A DNA stretch of 64,000 nucleotides from Symsagittifera roscoffensis (lineage: Eukaryota > Xenacoelomorpha > Acoela > Convolutidae). This document shows, one piece after another, positions 15,131 through 27,733 of this stretch (its first letter is position 1; every line of letters begins with the position of its first letter). The stretch lies in the NCBI RefSeq assembly GCF_963678635.1, contig NC_087069.1, forward strand, positions 41,871,883 to 41,935,882, written 5' to 3'. Both the position numbers and the translations under genes were made by a program. Under the pieces are notes generated by a model. That model had not been told where the DNA came from. It was given only the letters and a program-made list of their open reading frames with translations, and did no database searches.

Positions 15131-17559
15131 AAAACTCTACTCCGTAGGCTTATTTTTGAGAAAAAAAACGTTTTTACTTGCAATTTTTGAAATGTTTTTT
15201 TTTTAAATTGCGTTTTTTTGGTGCTTGCGCTTAGTTTTAAAATTATTATATTTTGAAGGCGTCTTTAAAAAGTTTTGAGAAGAAAAAAGAAATCTTGCGG
15301 GAATTTCAAAGTGATAACTATTGCAATCATTTCGTCGAAACCATTTTTATTTAGGGTGGTCCTATGAAGAATGTCGTCATCAAAAATATCAACAAAAATA
15401 TATTGTTCCGATTAAACTCCAGTTATTTGAGCATAAATGCTGATGATCACATGTCCAATCGGTTAATCTTCCACGAATGCAGTATTGATAGATTGTACGA
15501 AGCGAGGTCGATTTAATATATTATCACACACCCAAAAAATACACTCAATTCAAGCTAAATTTAATTAAAAGGAAGGTAAACACCAATATTGAACAGCAAA
15601 AGTGTTGAAGTCACCAAAAACGTGACAGCGACTTCGTTTCGAAAGTGGAATTTTTTTTAAAGATTTCCCAGCGGAATAAAAATTTTACCTGATAATCCAG
15701 TTTTCTGCAATTGGGTCGACTTTATCAAAAAGGTTAACGATATAAGATGTTCGTAAAAATCAAGGAGGTTTAAGGCCATCTTTTTTTAATATCGAAATTT
15801 GGAAGTTTTTTTTGTAAATAAATAGTGTTTTTTTTTCGGTTTCTTTGCGTGTTCTGTTGCTGAGCAAATAAAAATTACATTAGGAATATAACCTCGCAAT
15901 TAGTTTAAATTAGTTGCAGGTATTACAAGGGCAGTGGCCGGGCGTATACACAGTGGGTTTTGGCGGTTCGGCGCAGGTGCGCACCCAACCTAGGTCGTTT
16001 TCTTTATAAACTCAAATATGAGACAAACTTGAGAGAACATAAAAAAACGCTCCTTAACCGGGTTCGAACTCCCCACAAACTAAAAAGCTTAGCTATTTAA
16101 ATTAGTTCATAAAACGGGCCTGGTCGAACTTGATTGACAGGTTTTTGTCTGTCAAAACCGTGTTTTGCCAAAAGTGTGAAACTGATCACACGCTCAAAAT
16201 GTTGGTGATGAAATATCGCGTGTTATTGATTATTAAGAACTGTAAAAAGTGACAATTTGAAAAGCGACAATATTGATGAAATTACTCTTTTTCTCTGCGA
16301 AATACTGTTTTGGACCAGCACAAGCTTTTGACAGCTTTTCGGGAGAAGCAGAAAGCTGGGACAACAGGAGGCCTTCAGTAACAGATTTAGAAAGAATAAA
16401 GAAGTTGAGGGTGGACCCAACCTCCCCCCCCCCTCCACCCCACCCGGTACAGAGCCCTTTATAAATGGTATCGTGAGAGGTTGCGGTAGCTGCAGTGTGC
16501 AGGCAGTGGGTGCAGGTTGTTCCACAGTGTGCAAGTGACTACCGTTGTGCAGGCGACTTGAATAGCCGTGCACATTTTCAAGCGAAATTTTCATTTTTTT
16601 TCTCCATTTCATCTCATGTGCTAATTTATATGATTTGCATGCTAAATTATGATGAATGCTAAAAATGGCAGAACACGGTAACAAGTACTGGACCTTTTTT
16701 TCGAGAAAATACCTTGACTGAAAATAGCAAGTGTCTCAATTTTTTTAAAAATTTTTGGGCCCAGATTGTATAAATAGAAGTGTTATAATTTTTTTTGAAG
16801 TTTAGGGCCGACATTTTGAACCCAATTTATTGGAACCCGGTTAATCTCCAGCTATCAAAAACCTGCAAATTTTTTTTTAAAAGTCAAAAAATAACTTTTT
16901 GACAAAAATTAACGCCCGTGACTGGAACGCCTGAAAACTTCCTGTCTTATTAATATCAGCTCAAAAAAACCAGTATATAAGTTAGTTTGACCTCCGGCGA
17001 CCACAGGTTTACTCCGAGTGGCTAAAGGGACTTTGACTTAGTTTATACGACACCCCCTAAATCTACCCGAAAATTTATGTGAGTTTATTAAATCCGCAGC
17101 GTCCTTTTTTCGGTATAAAAGCATTAATGTTTTTTTGTTGTCGGTGCAAGCCCGTTACATCACGTGTTAGAAAAGATATTCGCGTCACTTCGTAATCAAC
17201 TCATTGATACCTACTTAGCCATACCCGGTTTAAGTTTTAACACGAACGCCGATAACCCTCGTAAGACTGTACAACATTACTAGTCATTTTGTACCATCAC
17301 TCGAATATCCTGTTTGGCATGACGTCATAAAAAACTCAGTTAGTAGGCATCGTAGCAAAACCTTCAACTCCTTGTCTGATGATAAATATGTAGCTATCTT
17401 AAAAAACAATCGAGTGAAATTAGTGCCATCGTGCATTGTCAACGCACCGAAACTAGGGAAACATTTGAGAAATGAAATAGTTCAGGTGTGCTAACCTCCG
17501 GTATAGTCAGTCATTTTATGTGAAAACGTAACGCCAAAGATACGCGGTTGCTAAAACAA
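15131..17559. other. AT-rich non-coding DNA, no gene seen
   Basis: About 2.4 kb with stops in all frames and long A/T runs. A poly-C/CA-rich tract lies at 16,425-16,450. A lone GGGTTCGAACTCC (16,059-16,071) resembles a tRNA B box, but no A box or cloverleaf could be drawn. Confidence 0.5.
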
Positions 17560-18130
17560 AATTTGGCATAACACCAGCCTAAGAGATGAAAACTTTCGGA
17601 ATCATTCTCAGGTACGGCGAAAACTTCAAAACTCTTGTTGCTAAGGCTAAGAGGAAAAATAGGTTGAATAAGAAGCAAAGCGCGCTCATTAAGCAACGTA
17701 CTCTTATCTTAGTCAAATTGCAGGAAAACCAAACCGAGGTATATAGTTCTTGAGCTTCGAAATTGGTTCTTAGTAGTTTGCCGCCCACTCATAGATTGAA
17801 CAGCTTGGCAATGAGAATTTGGTGGCTAATCTTATCAAAAAGTTTGAAACAATCACAATAAACGGTTTAAGCTGTCTGATGTGGCACATCGATACCTTTG
17901 TATATATCATCAAGAAAGCAAATTAGTTGGCTAACATTTGAACGTCATTTCGTGAAACCATGTTGTAAGGCTGGGATTTTTGTTTGAAGATGGGCGCATA
18001 ACGAGTTGAACACGCTTTTTTCAAGATTTTTGCAGCAATGACGAGAAGTGTAATTGGCCTCTAGTTTTCGACATCAGTTTCAGCGCCCTTTTTGACATAG
18101 GTTTGATTGGTCCTATTTTTCAGGATGATG
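17560..18130 (-). mobile_element. Decayed LINE (non-LTR retrotransposon) reverse-transcriptase fragment
   Basis: The minus strand reads as a broken reverse transcriptase. In order there are a piece resembling the N-terminal RT signature ending in a YRPI-like motif (near 18,060-18,090), LICFLDDIYKG (17,900-17,940), and CDCFKLFDKISHQILIAKL (about 17,805-17,865), which matches the motif-A neighbourhood of LINE RTs. Stops and frame changes are frequent, so it is dead. It is the basal, longest member of the tandem array that follows. Confidence 0.65.
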
Positions 18131-21100
18131 GAAATACACCGGTTCTCAAAATTTCCCCAAAAATATGAAGTTTTGCAAGAGCTGGGATGTCTTTAAATAG
18201 AGCTGGTGGGAGTTCGTCGGGTGCTCTGCTTGATAATGGCCGTAGTTTTTCTCCTCAGGACTAACAAAATCGCTCACTTCACAGGGCTGATGGGGACATA
18301 GATAGTCAAATTCGGCCGCTGTATCAAGGATTAAAATATATTGGAAGAACTCTTTAAACATGTTAGCCATTTCAGTTGAATTTGTTTCTTTTTTTCTTCC
18401 AACGTTTAGCAGGCGAGAAAGCTTGCCTTTTTCTAACAGATTTGAAATATTTGATAAGTTTCCGACTTGAACGATCCTCTGCAAGAGCAGCCTCGTACGA
18501 CGCTTGGTCACTCTCTATTGCTTGCTAGTTTTTTAAATTACACAAGGTCTTTGAACCAATAAAACGAACCATAAAACGAAAAGCACTAGTAAGTACCTCT
18601 GTGGTAGTGCGAACAGAAGCGTAAATAAAACACGATCCAATGCGAGACATGCTCCGTTTTGTACCACCAAGCAATCAAGGAAATTCCAGCCGCTATATTG
18701 GCTCTTCATTGCAATAATGCTCTTCGTTGTAATATTATAATGGTATCTTCTTTGCCCGTTGTTATGGTCAAATAAAATTTTATTGTTGAAAAAATCACAA
18801 TAAATGGTTTCAACTGTCTGATGTGGCACATCGATACCTTTGTATATATCATCAAGAAAGCAAATTAGTTGGGTAACATTTGAACGTCATTAGGTGAAGC
18901 CATGTTGTCAGGCTGGGATTTTTGTTTGAAGATACCCCTATCTGCAAACAAAAATTCCAGCCTTACAAGATTTTTTTTCAAGATTTTACACGCTTTTTCA
19001 AGATTTTTGCAGCAATGATGACAAGTGTAATTGGTCTCTAGTTTTCGACATCAGTTTCAGTGCCCTTTTTGACATAGGTTTGATTCGTCCTATTTTTACA
19101 GTGTGATGTAAAAACACCGGTTCTCAAAATTTCTCCAAAAATATGAAGTTTTGCAAGAGCTGGGAGGATTATAAATAGAGCTGGCGGGAGTTCGTCGGGT
19201 GCTCTGCTTGATAATGGCCGTAGTTTTTCTCCTCAGGACTAACAAAATCGCTCACTTCACAGGGCTGATGGGGACATAGATAGTCAAGTTCGGCCGCTGT
19301 ATCAAGGATGAAAAGTATATTGGAAGAACTCTATAAACATGTTAGCCATTTCAGTTGGTTTTTGTTTCTTTTTTCTTCTTCCAACGTTTAGCAGGTGAGA
19401 AAGACTGCCTTTTTCTAACATATTTGAAATATTTGATAAGTTTCCGACTTGAACGATCCTCTGCAAGAGCAGCCTCGTACGACGCTTGGTCACTCTCCAT
19501 TGCTTGCTAGTTTTTTAAATTACACAAGGTCTTTGAACCAATAAAACGAACATAAAACGAAAAGCACTAAGTACCTCTGTGGTAGTGCGAACAGAAGCGT
19601 AAAGAAAACACGATCCAATGCGAGTTATGCTCCGTTCTGTACCACCAAGCAATCAAGGAAATTCCAGCCGCTATAATGGATCTTCATTGCAATAATGCTC
19701 TTCGTTGTAATATTATAATGGTATCTTCTTTGCCCGTTGTTATGGTCAAATAAAATTTTATTGTTGAAAAAATCACAATAAGTGGTTTCAACTGTCTGAT
19801 GTGGCACATCGATACCTTTGTATATATCATCAAGAAAGCAATTTAGTTGGGTAACATTTGAACGTCATTAGGTGAAGCCATGTTGTAAGGCTGGGATTTT
19901 TGTTTGAAGATACCCCTATCTGCAAACAAAAATTCCAGCCTTACAAGATTTTTTCAAGATTTTACACGCTTTTTCAAGGTTTTTGCAGTAATGATGACAA
20001 GTGTAATTGGTCTCTAGTTTTCGACATCAGTTTCAGTGCCCTTTTTGACATAGGTTTGATTCGTCCTATTTTTACAGTGTGATGTAAAAACACCGGTTCT
20101 CAAAATTTCTCCAAAAATATGAAGTTTTGCAAGAGCTGGGAGGTTTTTAAATAGAGCAAGTGGGAGTTCGTTGGGTGCTCTGCTTGATAATGGCCGTAGT
20201 TTTTCTCCTCAGGACTAACAAAATCGCTCACTTCACAGGGCTGATGGGGACATAGATAGTCAAGTTCGGCCGCTGTATCAAGGATGAAAAGTATATTGGA
20301 AGAACTCTTTAAACATGTTAGCCATTTCAGTTGGTTTTTGTTTCTTTTTTCTTCTTCCAACGTTTATTAGGTGAGAAAGATTGCCTTTTTCTAACAGATT
20401 TGAAATATTTGATAAGTTTCCGACTTGAACGATCCTCTGCAAGAGCAGCCTCGTACGACGCTTGGTCACTCTCCATTGCTTGCTAGTTTTTTAAATTAAA
20501 CAAGGTCTTTGAACCAATAAAACGAACCATAAAACGAAAAGCACTAGTAAGTACCCCTGTGGTAGTGCGAACAGAAGCGTAAAGAAAACACGATCAAATG
20601 CGAGACATGCTCCGTTTTGTACCACCAAGCAATCAAGGAAATTCTAGCCGCTATAATGGATCTTCATCGCAATAATGCTCTTCGTTGTAATATTATAATG
20701 GTATCTTCTTTGCCCGTTGTTATGGTCAAATAAATTTTTATTGTTGAAAAAATCACAATAAATGGTTTCAACTGTCTGATGTGGCACACCGATACCTTTG
20801 TATATATCATCAAGAAAGCAAACTAATTGGGTAACATTTGAACGTCATTAGGTGAAGCCATGTTGTAAGGCTGGGATTTTTGTTCGAAGATACCCCTATC
20901 TGCAAACAAAAATTCCAGCCTTACAAGATTTTTTTTCAAGATTTTACACGCTTTTTCAAGATTTTTGCAGCAATGATGACAAGTGTAATTGGTCTCTAGT
21001 TTTCGACATCAGTTTCAGTGCCCTTTTTGACATAGGTTAGATTCGTCCTATTTTTACAGTATAATGTAAAAACACCGGTTCTCAAAATTTCTCCAAAAAT

Positions 21101-21720
21101 ATGAAGTTTTGCAAGAGCTGGGAGGTTTTTAAATAGAGCTGGTGGGAGTTCGACGGGTGCTGTGCTTGATAATGGCCGTAGTTTTTCTCCTCAGGACTAA
21201 CAAAATCGCTCACTTCACAGGGCTGATGGGGACATAGATAGTCAAGTTCGGCCGCTGTATCAAGGATGAAAAGTATATTGGAAGAACTCTTTAAACATGT
21301 TAGCCATTTCAGTTGGTTTTTGTTTCTTTTTTCTTCTTCCAACGTTTAGCAGGTGAGAAAGATTGCCTTTTTCTAACAGATTTGAAATATTTGATAAGTT
21401 TCCGACTTGAACGATCCTCTGCAAGAGCAGCTTGTACGACGCTTGGTAACTCTCCATTGCTTGCTGTAGTTTTTGAAAATATACAACGTCCTTGAACCAA
21501 TAAAACGAACAATGAAACGAGAAGCACTAGTAAGTACCTCTGTGGTAGTGCAAACAGAAGCGTAAGGAAACACGATCCAATGCGAGACATGCTCAATTTT
21601 GTACCACCAAGCAAGCACGGAAATTCCAGCCTCTATAACGGCTCTTCATTGCAATAATGCTCTTCGTTGTAATATTATAACCGTATCTTCTTTGCCCGTT
21701 ATTATGGCCAAATAACAGAA
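17872..21720 (-). repeat. Tandem array of about four 0.94-0.98-kb units derived from LINE sequence
   Basis: The landmark ctgtctgatgtggcaca recurs at 17,872, 18,814, 19,792 and 20,772, giving spacings of 942, 978 and 980 bp. On the minus strand each unit carries the linker between endonuclease and RT (VTKRRTRLLLQRIVQVGNLS, then EMANMFKEFFQY and SDFVSPEEK) and the start of RT. Units two to four each contain a hairpin absent from the first unit: arms about 21 bp (aaggctgggatttttgtttg and its inverse) near 18,908-18,965, 19,887-19,944 and 20,866-20,925. The last unit runs into the host repeat interrupted by the Polinton. Confidence 0.85.
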
Positions 21721-21817
21721 GTAACTGTATAACTAAGTATATATGAACTGATACAAGGAGTGCTGTAGTTTCGGTGACTCGAGATAAGTTTAATCTCAAA
21801 GTCGATGAAACAACAAC
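21365..21817. repeat. Host tandem repeat, copy 1, part left of the Polinton
   Basis: Begins with the LINE-derived ttgcctttttctaacag block and ends ...gatgaaacaacaac at the Polinton. It corresponds to 42,660-43,113 and 44,755-45,212. Confidence 0.85.
21812..21817. repeat. Left 6-bp target-site duplication (AACAAC) of the Polinton
   Basis: AACAAC directly precedes the AG of the left terminus and recurs directly after the right terminus (40,020-40,025). Uninterrupted paralogous copies near 43,108-43,120 and 45,207-45,219 contain a single AACAAC at this point. Confidence 0.93.
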
Positions 21818-22050
21818 AGTAGTATTGTATGGTGTCCCGGATCCTAAGGGGGGGGGGTTGTCCTCACGTAAAGCAAGATCCTGGGAAAAGGGTCCTTAAT
21901 TTTTTGGAGGACCCCTATCCTAGGATTTTGTAAATGAACGTAAGTTCCCACCCCTAAAGTAAAAGACCCCCTCCTTAGGATCTTGTTAAGCTGAGCTTAA
22001 CAACCGGGACCCGATGCAATAATTCCTTCTAATTCCCTTTAAAGTGGTCC
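21818..22050. repeat. Left terminal inverted repeat of the Polinton
   Basis: About 230 bp matching the reverse complement of 39,765-40,019: AGTAGTATTGTAT, gtgtcccggatcctaa, a G-run, gtcctcacgtaaagcaa, cctaggattttgt, cttaggatcttg, agcttaacaa and ttctaattcc occur in the same order. Divergence between the two ends is visible, so insertion is not very recent. Confidence 0.9.
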
Positions 22051-22398
22051 CTTTTGCCGCGATAATTTATGTTAATCGTCCTAATTCCTGAACTTTTCTT
22101 TTTCGTCCTAGTTTCAAGTGGATATCATTTCCTGGATTTCTTTCTTTTCGTCAAAGATTTGTCATGCTATTAAAAGTTTGTTATTGAAAACGAGCCAAAG
22201 CATTTCACACATTTGTTTGAATTAACACTTGGTTTGCGTCAACAAGTTTATTAGCCTGAAGCTATTTATGTTAAAACAGTGATTGAGCCCAATACGAGTA
22301 TTTTATTAGTTGTAAATTGGTAAAAACCAAAACATGTACAAGTTGAAGTATAAAAAAGATGAACAGTAAAAATCATCTGAAAATATATGTTTCAGAAT
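22051..22398. other. Sub-terminal Polinton DNA, no gene seen
   Basis: About 350 bp between the left terminal repeat and the 3' end of the polymerase gene. AT-rich, no ORF, nothing recognised. Confidence 0.5.
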
Positions 22399-22890
22399 TT
22401 AATGTTTATTGTTTTGGTTTTCTTTGCGCTGTTTTTTAGATGGTCGTTCTTCTGAAGCTTCAGATAAAATAAATGGGTTATTTATAGGGGGACGTTTACG
22501 GACTCGGCTACTAGAAGCTTTTTCTTCTTGCAGCTCTGTTTCTGAGTAGGGCGGCTGTAAAAATCCCCAATCCGGAAGTTGAAAATCGGGAGAACTGTTA
22601 TCAGTTTCATTGTATGAGTTGGCCCACTCGGTGTCCATGTAAATGTCTTCTAGAAAAGCATTTTCTCCGGCGGCTTTATGGTCAAAGGGCACTGTCGAAA
22701 CTCCGTCAAAAAGGAGATAATGCAAGTTTGTTTTGTTTCACTGTCATATTGGTGTGACCTTTCGAAACTATATTGTAGTTGTACACTCTCATTGTTTTTC
22801 CAGTGAATAATGTGTCCCTGAAGGTTTGGTGGACCAGTTCTCTCTGTGCACTCCGTTTTATTCCTTTGGCACTCAATTTTTGAGTGCCTT

Positions 22891-23215
22891 CTAAACAGAA
22901 GCAAAATTATTATTCTTTTCTACAGCGCAGGGGATAGTTTCAATTCACTTCAGCAACTCAATTTATACCGAACAAAATTTGATTCATTTTACCAAAAAAG
23001 AGCAGAAGACTCTAAATTATGATTAAAAAAGAGGAAAGAGAAGGAATATGTTGTCAGATAAATCAACGTTTAGGCAACATTGTATAATGTTGCCTAAATC
23101 AGCTAAATGCCCATAGTTTAATGCAACAAATTAAGGGGTTAGGGAGGTTGGTGGTGGTAATTTTGTTCTGTAAAAGGTAGGAATGGGGTGGAAGGGTGGC
23201 TTGAATTTTATTTAC
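22891..23215 (-). other. Probable spliceosomal intron in the Polinton polymerase gene (325 bp)
   Basis: On the minus strand the frame meets a donor AATG|GTAAAT at 23,215 just before a stop. It resumes at a TTCTGTTTAG acceptor ending at 22,891, in matching phase, with the expected polymerase C-terminal sequence after it. The 325 bp between are non-coding and AT-rich. Confidence 0.6.
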
Positions 23216-25782
23216 CATTAAGGACGACCGAATATAGTTTCGGTTTTAGGGCGATGATTTCTCTGATCGGCTTCCCACCAGTCTCGTCTTTGAACTTCAG
23301 CACAACTTTCTTGTTGGTATCCTCGAACAAGAAATGGTCCTCATCGTAATTTAAAAAGTCGAAATCAGCTTTTATTTTCTCCAAGTCTCGGTAAACGTCA
23401 TCAGTTTTTATGGCATAAATAAAACTATCCGTGTCGGAGTAAAGGAGTTCCAAGTTTAGATTTGGTTTCATTTTTTGATAATGAAACTGAAACATGAAAC
23501 GCTTGGCCAGGTCTAGGATGGTCGCACCAACTATCATAGGTTTGTCCCACAATATTTTTGTTACCGAAAAGCTGATTGTGGCTAATTGATCGTCAATGAT
23601 TTGAAAGCTTTTCCTTGTGCTCAGAGCTGTTTTTTTGTAAAAGTTCTCTCTGATTCCTGACAATCTCCAGCTTCTTTCTTCCTAACTTAGACTCCATTGT
23701 TTTACCGAAAGCTGAATTAACAATAAGCTTGTAAAAATTCTCCTGGAATTTGTTTACCGCGGCTTTTCGTAGACGGGTGTTGAGATCTACAAAGGGTGCC
23801 ATTCAGTGACTTTGGCGGAACTGAAGAACTTTTCCGAGGTGAGTTATTTTCATTCTCAGCTCGTGGTACAATTTTAGGGTAAGGTAGTGCAAAACATAAC
23901 CTTCTTTAGGATGCAAGGTCTGTAGAAGCCTTGGCACTTTTGGCAGTGTGGTGATTCCCAATTTTCACAACATGTCGACTTGCTCGTTGCTCATTGTACC
24001 GATGTCCACTACTTCACGAGAGGGGGTAACCAGCAAAGAAGTCGTGAAGCTCTTCGGGTATGGTTAAATTGACTTCAACTATATAACCCCACTCTGAGGT
24101 TTCGCTGGTGAGCAGTATGTCTGCCAGACTTTTTTCAATTATTGAAAAATCGTTTAATGGCAAAGGGCAGTGTTTCATTATCCCCCCGTACAAATTGTTT
24201 GCATCAATATTGAGGGTGTAGCTTGATGGTTCTGAGGGCGAAAAAAATTGTCGAGGTATTTATTGTTTGCTTTGTAAAATCGGCGCGCGTTAACCGACGA
24301 TATGCCTCCTCGTATCGTTCGCTGCACAAGATCCAGATGTTCACGGTCCGTTAATAGTTTCAGTTCGGGCTTAAAAACTTTTCGAAAGGCGTCCCCGGAA
24401 AGGTTACTTGCCGTGAAATAACAGGCGCAATCCAGCCCGTATGTTTGATAGCAAACTTCACGAAAAGCTTCGAAAACGGAAGCAAGTAAAAGCACATCTG
24501 TAGTCAAGTACAAGTCATGGTAATCACCATGTGAACCACACTTCAGTTCTGTGAAAACTTTTAGGGCATGATTGTACTCGCTTCTTGAAACACTCACATC
24601 CCCTCCTGTTAGACTATTTTTCCACATTGCTCGTGGGGGAAGACGATTTTCTCGGAATTTTTCGAAAGAATTGAAGTATGAGTAGGGGTAATGTCCTTTC
24701 TGTTTTAACATACTGACTTTTTCAGGTGAGTGGCTGAGTTTTTCAAAATAGTTCTCCAGCAGAAAAAACTTTTCGTTGGGCAAATTATCGACAAGTTTTG
24801 CAAACGGTGCTACCATTAACCTATGCTAATCGATGAATCTAAGATTTTCGTAGAGTTTTTTATTTTTCCGTTTTTGTCCGTGTACGTTTCTATATATACC
24901 GAGATTGTCAATGATATATATTTTTCTTCAGATGCGGGTATTACGGAAGAAGTGTTTTCCGAATCGCTTTCTGCCAGCGCTTTGATTATAAAGTGTAAAT
25001 CATAATTTGACAAATTTTGAGCTACCACTGGAATGTAATTTGTTGTTTTTCTATTAACGTTACACTCATTGTGTGCCCAACCCAGGAACTTGTTGGTGTA
25101 ATGGCACTGATCAAGTACCACTTGATCAGTGTCGGAAAAATCGTTCTCGCATATCCAACAATTTGCAAAATCTTCCCGTTCCTGGTCAGTTATACCAATG
25201 AAAGTGTAATATTTCCTTTTTTCTACGTAAATTTGTCTCGCTAACGATTCAAGGGAGCTAATTAGCTCTTCCATCACATTCGGTCCTCTTTTAAGCTCAA
25301 ACTTTAACAGATAATTTTCCGCAAATTCGATTACTGCTAACGCGTAGCCGCACGGTTGATGGATTTCAATTGTTTGCGTGCTAGATTTTTGCGGATCAGG
25401 TTGCGGTCCGTATACTGGTAAGAGCAGTGACTCCAGATCTAAGTAGAATACTCTGGGTACGTACCAACGAACTGTTAAGTTTTTGAACTTGTGGTCATCT
25501 TTTCCCGGCTTGGGCATTGTTATGACAACATCTTCGTCTTGGTAGCACAGTTCTTGATCTCTTCTCAGAGTTTCGAATGAAGCGCATGTGTGGAAACATT
25601 TGCGGCAAATCTCAGATTGAAATCGGTGCACTTTGTGCCGCACGTACTAGACCAGTTTCTGGAGATCACTTATCAACACATAGTGATATTTTGATCCATC
25701 TGTCAGCAGCAACAAGTCCACAATCAGGCTAGTAGTGAATCTGCTCGATACTCTTATGGGCAACAATTCGCCATCGTTGTAC

Positions 25783-25903
25783 CTGAACAGAAAAATAATT
25801 TTTATACCTAGGTTTGGAATGAAATATAAAGGGTGTTTGAATAGGTGAAGAATATTAATGAGGGAGTTTTATGATTTTTAAAAGGCGATTAGAATTTGTT
25901 TAC
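25783..25903 (-). other. Probable spliceosomal intron in the Polinton polymerase gene (121 bp)
   Basis: Minus-strand donor CCG|GTAAAC at 25,903 and acceptor TTTTTCTGTTCAG ending at 25,783. The codon split across the junction is in phase, and conserved Polinton polymerase N-terminal sequence lies on both sides. Confidence 0.65.
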
Positions 25904-26934
25904 CGGAAGACGTTGATGTGACAATTGTTCAGCTTTTCAAATCTGTCCATATCCATCAGACCCATTGGCATTTCGTATTCCCCATTGATTTTCACAATTC
26001 CTTCTTTGTCGAGATCGTAGGTTGAGACTTTGTTTTTCTCCAGCCACCGTCTAGATGTGGGGTAGAGGGCCGGCTCATTCACATTGTGATATGCGGCAAC
26101 AAAGCAGTAGAGAAAGCAACGGTCACCTTCTTCAGTGTTGATATTTGTGAGCAGAGTAGATGCTGCGCTGAGTGCATCAGGTAGCTCGAGCTAGGATCCT
26201 GCTCTTATTGGTGAGAAGGCCGCGAAACTGATTTGCAATTTTTCAATTCTGTCAATGATCCATCCGCTACCATGAGAAGAGAACGAATTGACTTGGTTGA
26301 CTTTATGTTCAATCAGTTCCAAGAATTGATCCCCAGCTATTCCCTCGATGTACACTGTCAATGTCTTAGTGTTCAGAAACAGCATGGTCCTTTTGAAGTT
26401 TCCACTGTCCCCGTCTTGCACAGTGGGAATTTTGATCATTCCCACTTCCTCGTGGAATTGCGCCTTGTTCGGACCCTCTTTGACCCTTTCCAGTATGAGA
26501 GCATCTATTTCCTCCTTGTTTTGCATCATGACTTGAAGCAAATCCATTTCTTTTTCACCAAATTTGAGATCGTATCGACGCAGTTTGGCTCTGAACGCGC
26601 TTTCCGTTGGGGCAGCGGAAGACGTCGTCTGAGTGCCGTCCCAAACTGGCAATGCGTGCTTCTTCAGCAAGTGTTGTTCATAGCTTTCAGCGGTGAGAAA
26701 TATTGTATGGCAATAGATACAATGACTATTGGAAGTCATGTCATGTACCAGCTCGACGTGCTCTCGGGCTTCCGACAAACTCTCGAATGATTCGAGACAC
26801 TCATCGCAAACAGTTTGAGGAGGAAGGATCTTGTGAACTTTTTGCTCATGTCTTCTCAAGTTCCTTTTAGAGCTCAGTATTTTTCCGCACTGCTGGCAAG
26901 GAACAGGTGTCGCGATAGAAGTAGAGTTCGGCAT

Positions 26935-27642
26935 TATTTGTTGAAGTTACTGGTTTGTTGAAGTTATTGTTGAAGTAAAACTGGTTACGAAAAAGCAAAA
27001 GCGAGAAGTGACCAGGACTAAAAACTTTGCGGGTAAGGGCAAGTAGAAGCCATTAACGAGAGTTATACTTCGCCGTGAACTTGACAATAAGTACTTTCCT
27101 TTCCAAAAACAGGGTTTATTACAGCTTTAAGCTCTATGTTTCATCACTCTGTTCAAGTGCAAGGGTTTTGTATATTAAAAACTGATTCATTTACAGCCTC
27201 AAACTTTTGCTGTTAATTTTAAGGGGTAGCGATAAAAATTTTTAAGTTTTGGCAAATTTTAGGGGACTGGTTTAGACTTTCAATTAACATTTAAGCACTA
27301 AATTACAAAATTTAAAGCTTAGAATGATTCAGATAGAGCCCAAAACTTTTTCTGACTAATTTTAACTGTGAAACAGTAATTTCCTAATGATTTCAAGCCC
27401 ACTTCTTGGTTTGCTTAAATAGGTATAATAAAAAGTAGAAATATGAGATAAAAGTATTCAGAAAATAAAGACCTCAACTATCTAATTAAGTTGAAATAAA
27501 ATAGTAAATTTAAAAATTGAAAATTTTGCAAACTAGATAACTTGATAGTTGCCGATGTATGATAAGCATAGATTGTCATTTGAGTGTGTAAAAGTTATCG
27601 GAATCAAAGTTTCCTTCATGTCATTCAGTGTCCCGTGATAAA
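26935..27642. other. Polinton spacer upstream of the polymerase gene
   Basis: AT-rich, no ORF of note. It would hold the polymerase promoter on the minus strand, but I see no clear element. Confidence 0.45.
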
Positions 27643-27733
27643 TTTCATATCATGTCCTTCGAAATATTAAGGCATGGACGTTTGGCTTAAGGGGCAATAG
27701 CTAACCCGGCGTTGCTCGTCGCTACGCTCCTCG
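27643..27733. repeat. Left 91-bp inverted repeat bounding an internal 3.6-kb segment
   Basis: The order tttcatatcatgtccttcga, aatattaaggcatgg, caatagctaacccggcgttg and ctcgtcgctacgctcctcg is repeated in inverse orientation at 31,171-31,261 with few mismatches. The arms match each other more closely than most sequence around them. Confidence 0.88.

Larger units (their letters stand above)
22399..26934 (-). pseudogene. Polinton protein-primed family B DNA polymerase, intron-containing and broken
   Basis: The polymerase that would copy the element's linear DNA from a protein primer. Reading leftward: an N-terminal block with C2H2-type fingers (CQQCGKILSSKRNLRRHEQKVH, then CDECLESF) at 26,934-26,640; a conserved Polinton pre-exonuclease region; exonuclease motifs (YLDLES near 25,440, NLSNYDLHF near 25,005, YLTTDVLLLASVF near 24,480); polymerase motif B (VNSAFGKT near 23,710); motif C YSDTDSF (about 23,426-23,446); and the KPKLYSV-type motif near 23,230. 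The C-terminal end lies at 22,890-22,399, with a charged, Lys/Arg-rich tail. Two stretches look like introns (22,891-23,215 and 25,783-25,903). Breaks seen: in-frame TAG at 26,191-26,193 and near 25,645; a frame change near 24,840; frame change or stop near 24,180; TGA codons near 23,970 and 23,807; and a one-base slip in a T-run near 22,696. Family identity is firm; the copy is non-functional. Confidence 0.92.

Noticed and set aside
16059-16071. GGGTTCGAACTCC, like a tRNA B box
   Set aside because: No A box at the right distance and no acceptor or T-stem pairing; probably chance or an old SINE trace.
16223-16684. Minus-strand ORF of 153 codons
   Set aside because: Ser/Leu/Pro-rich composition driven by a poly-C/CT tract; no splice context or motif.
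22726-22904. Separate small gene upstream of the Polinton left-end ORF
   Set aside because: In another frame the same DNA is the polymerase C-terminal exon, which explains it better.
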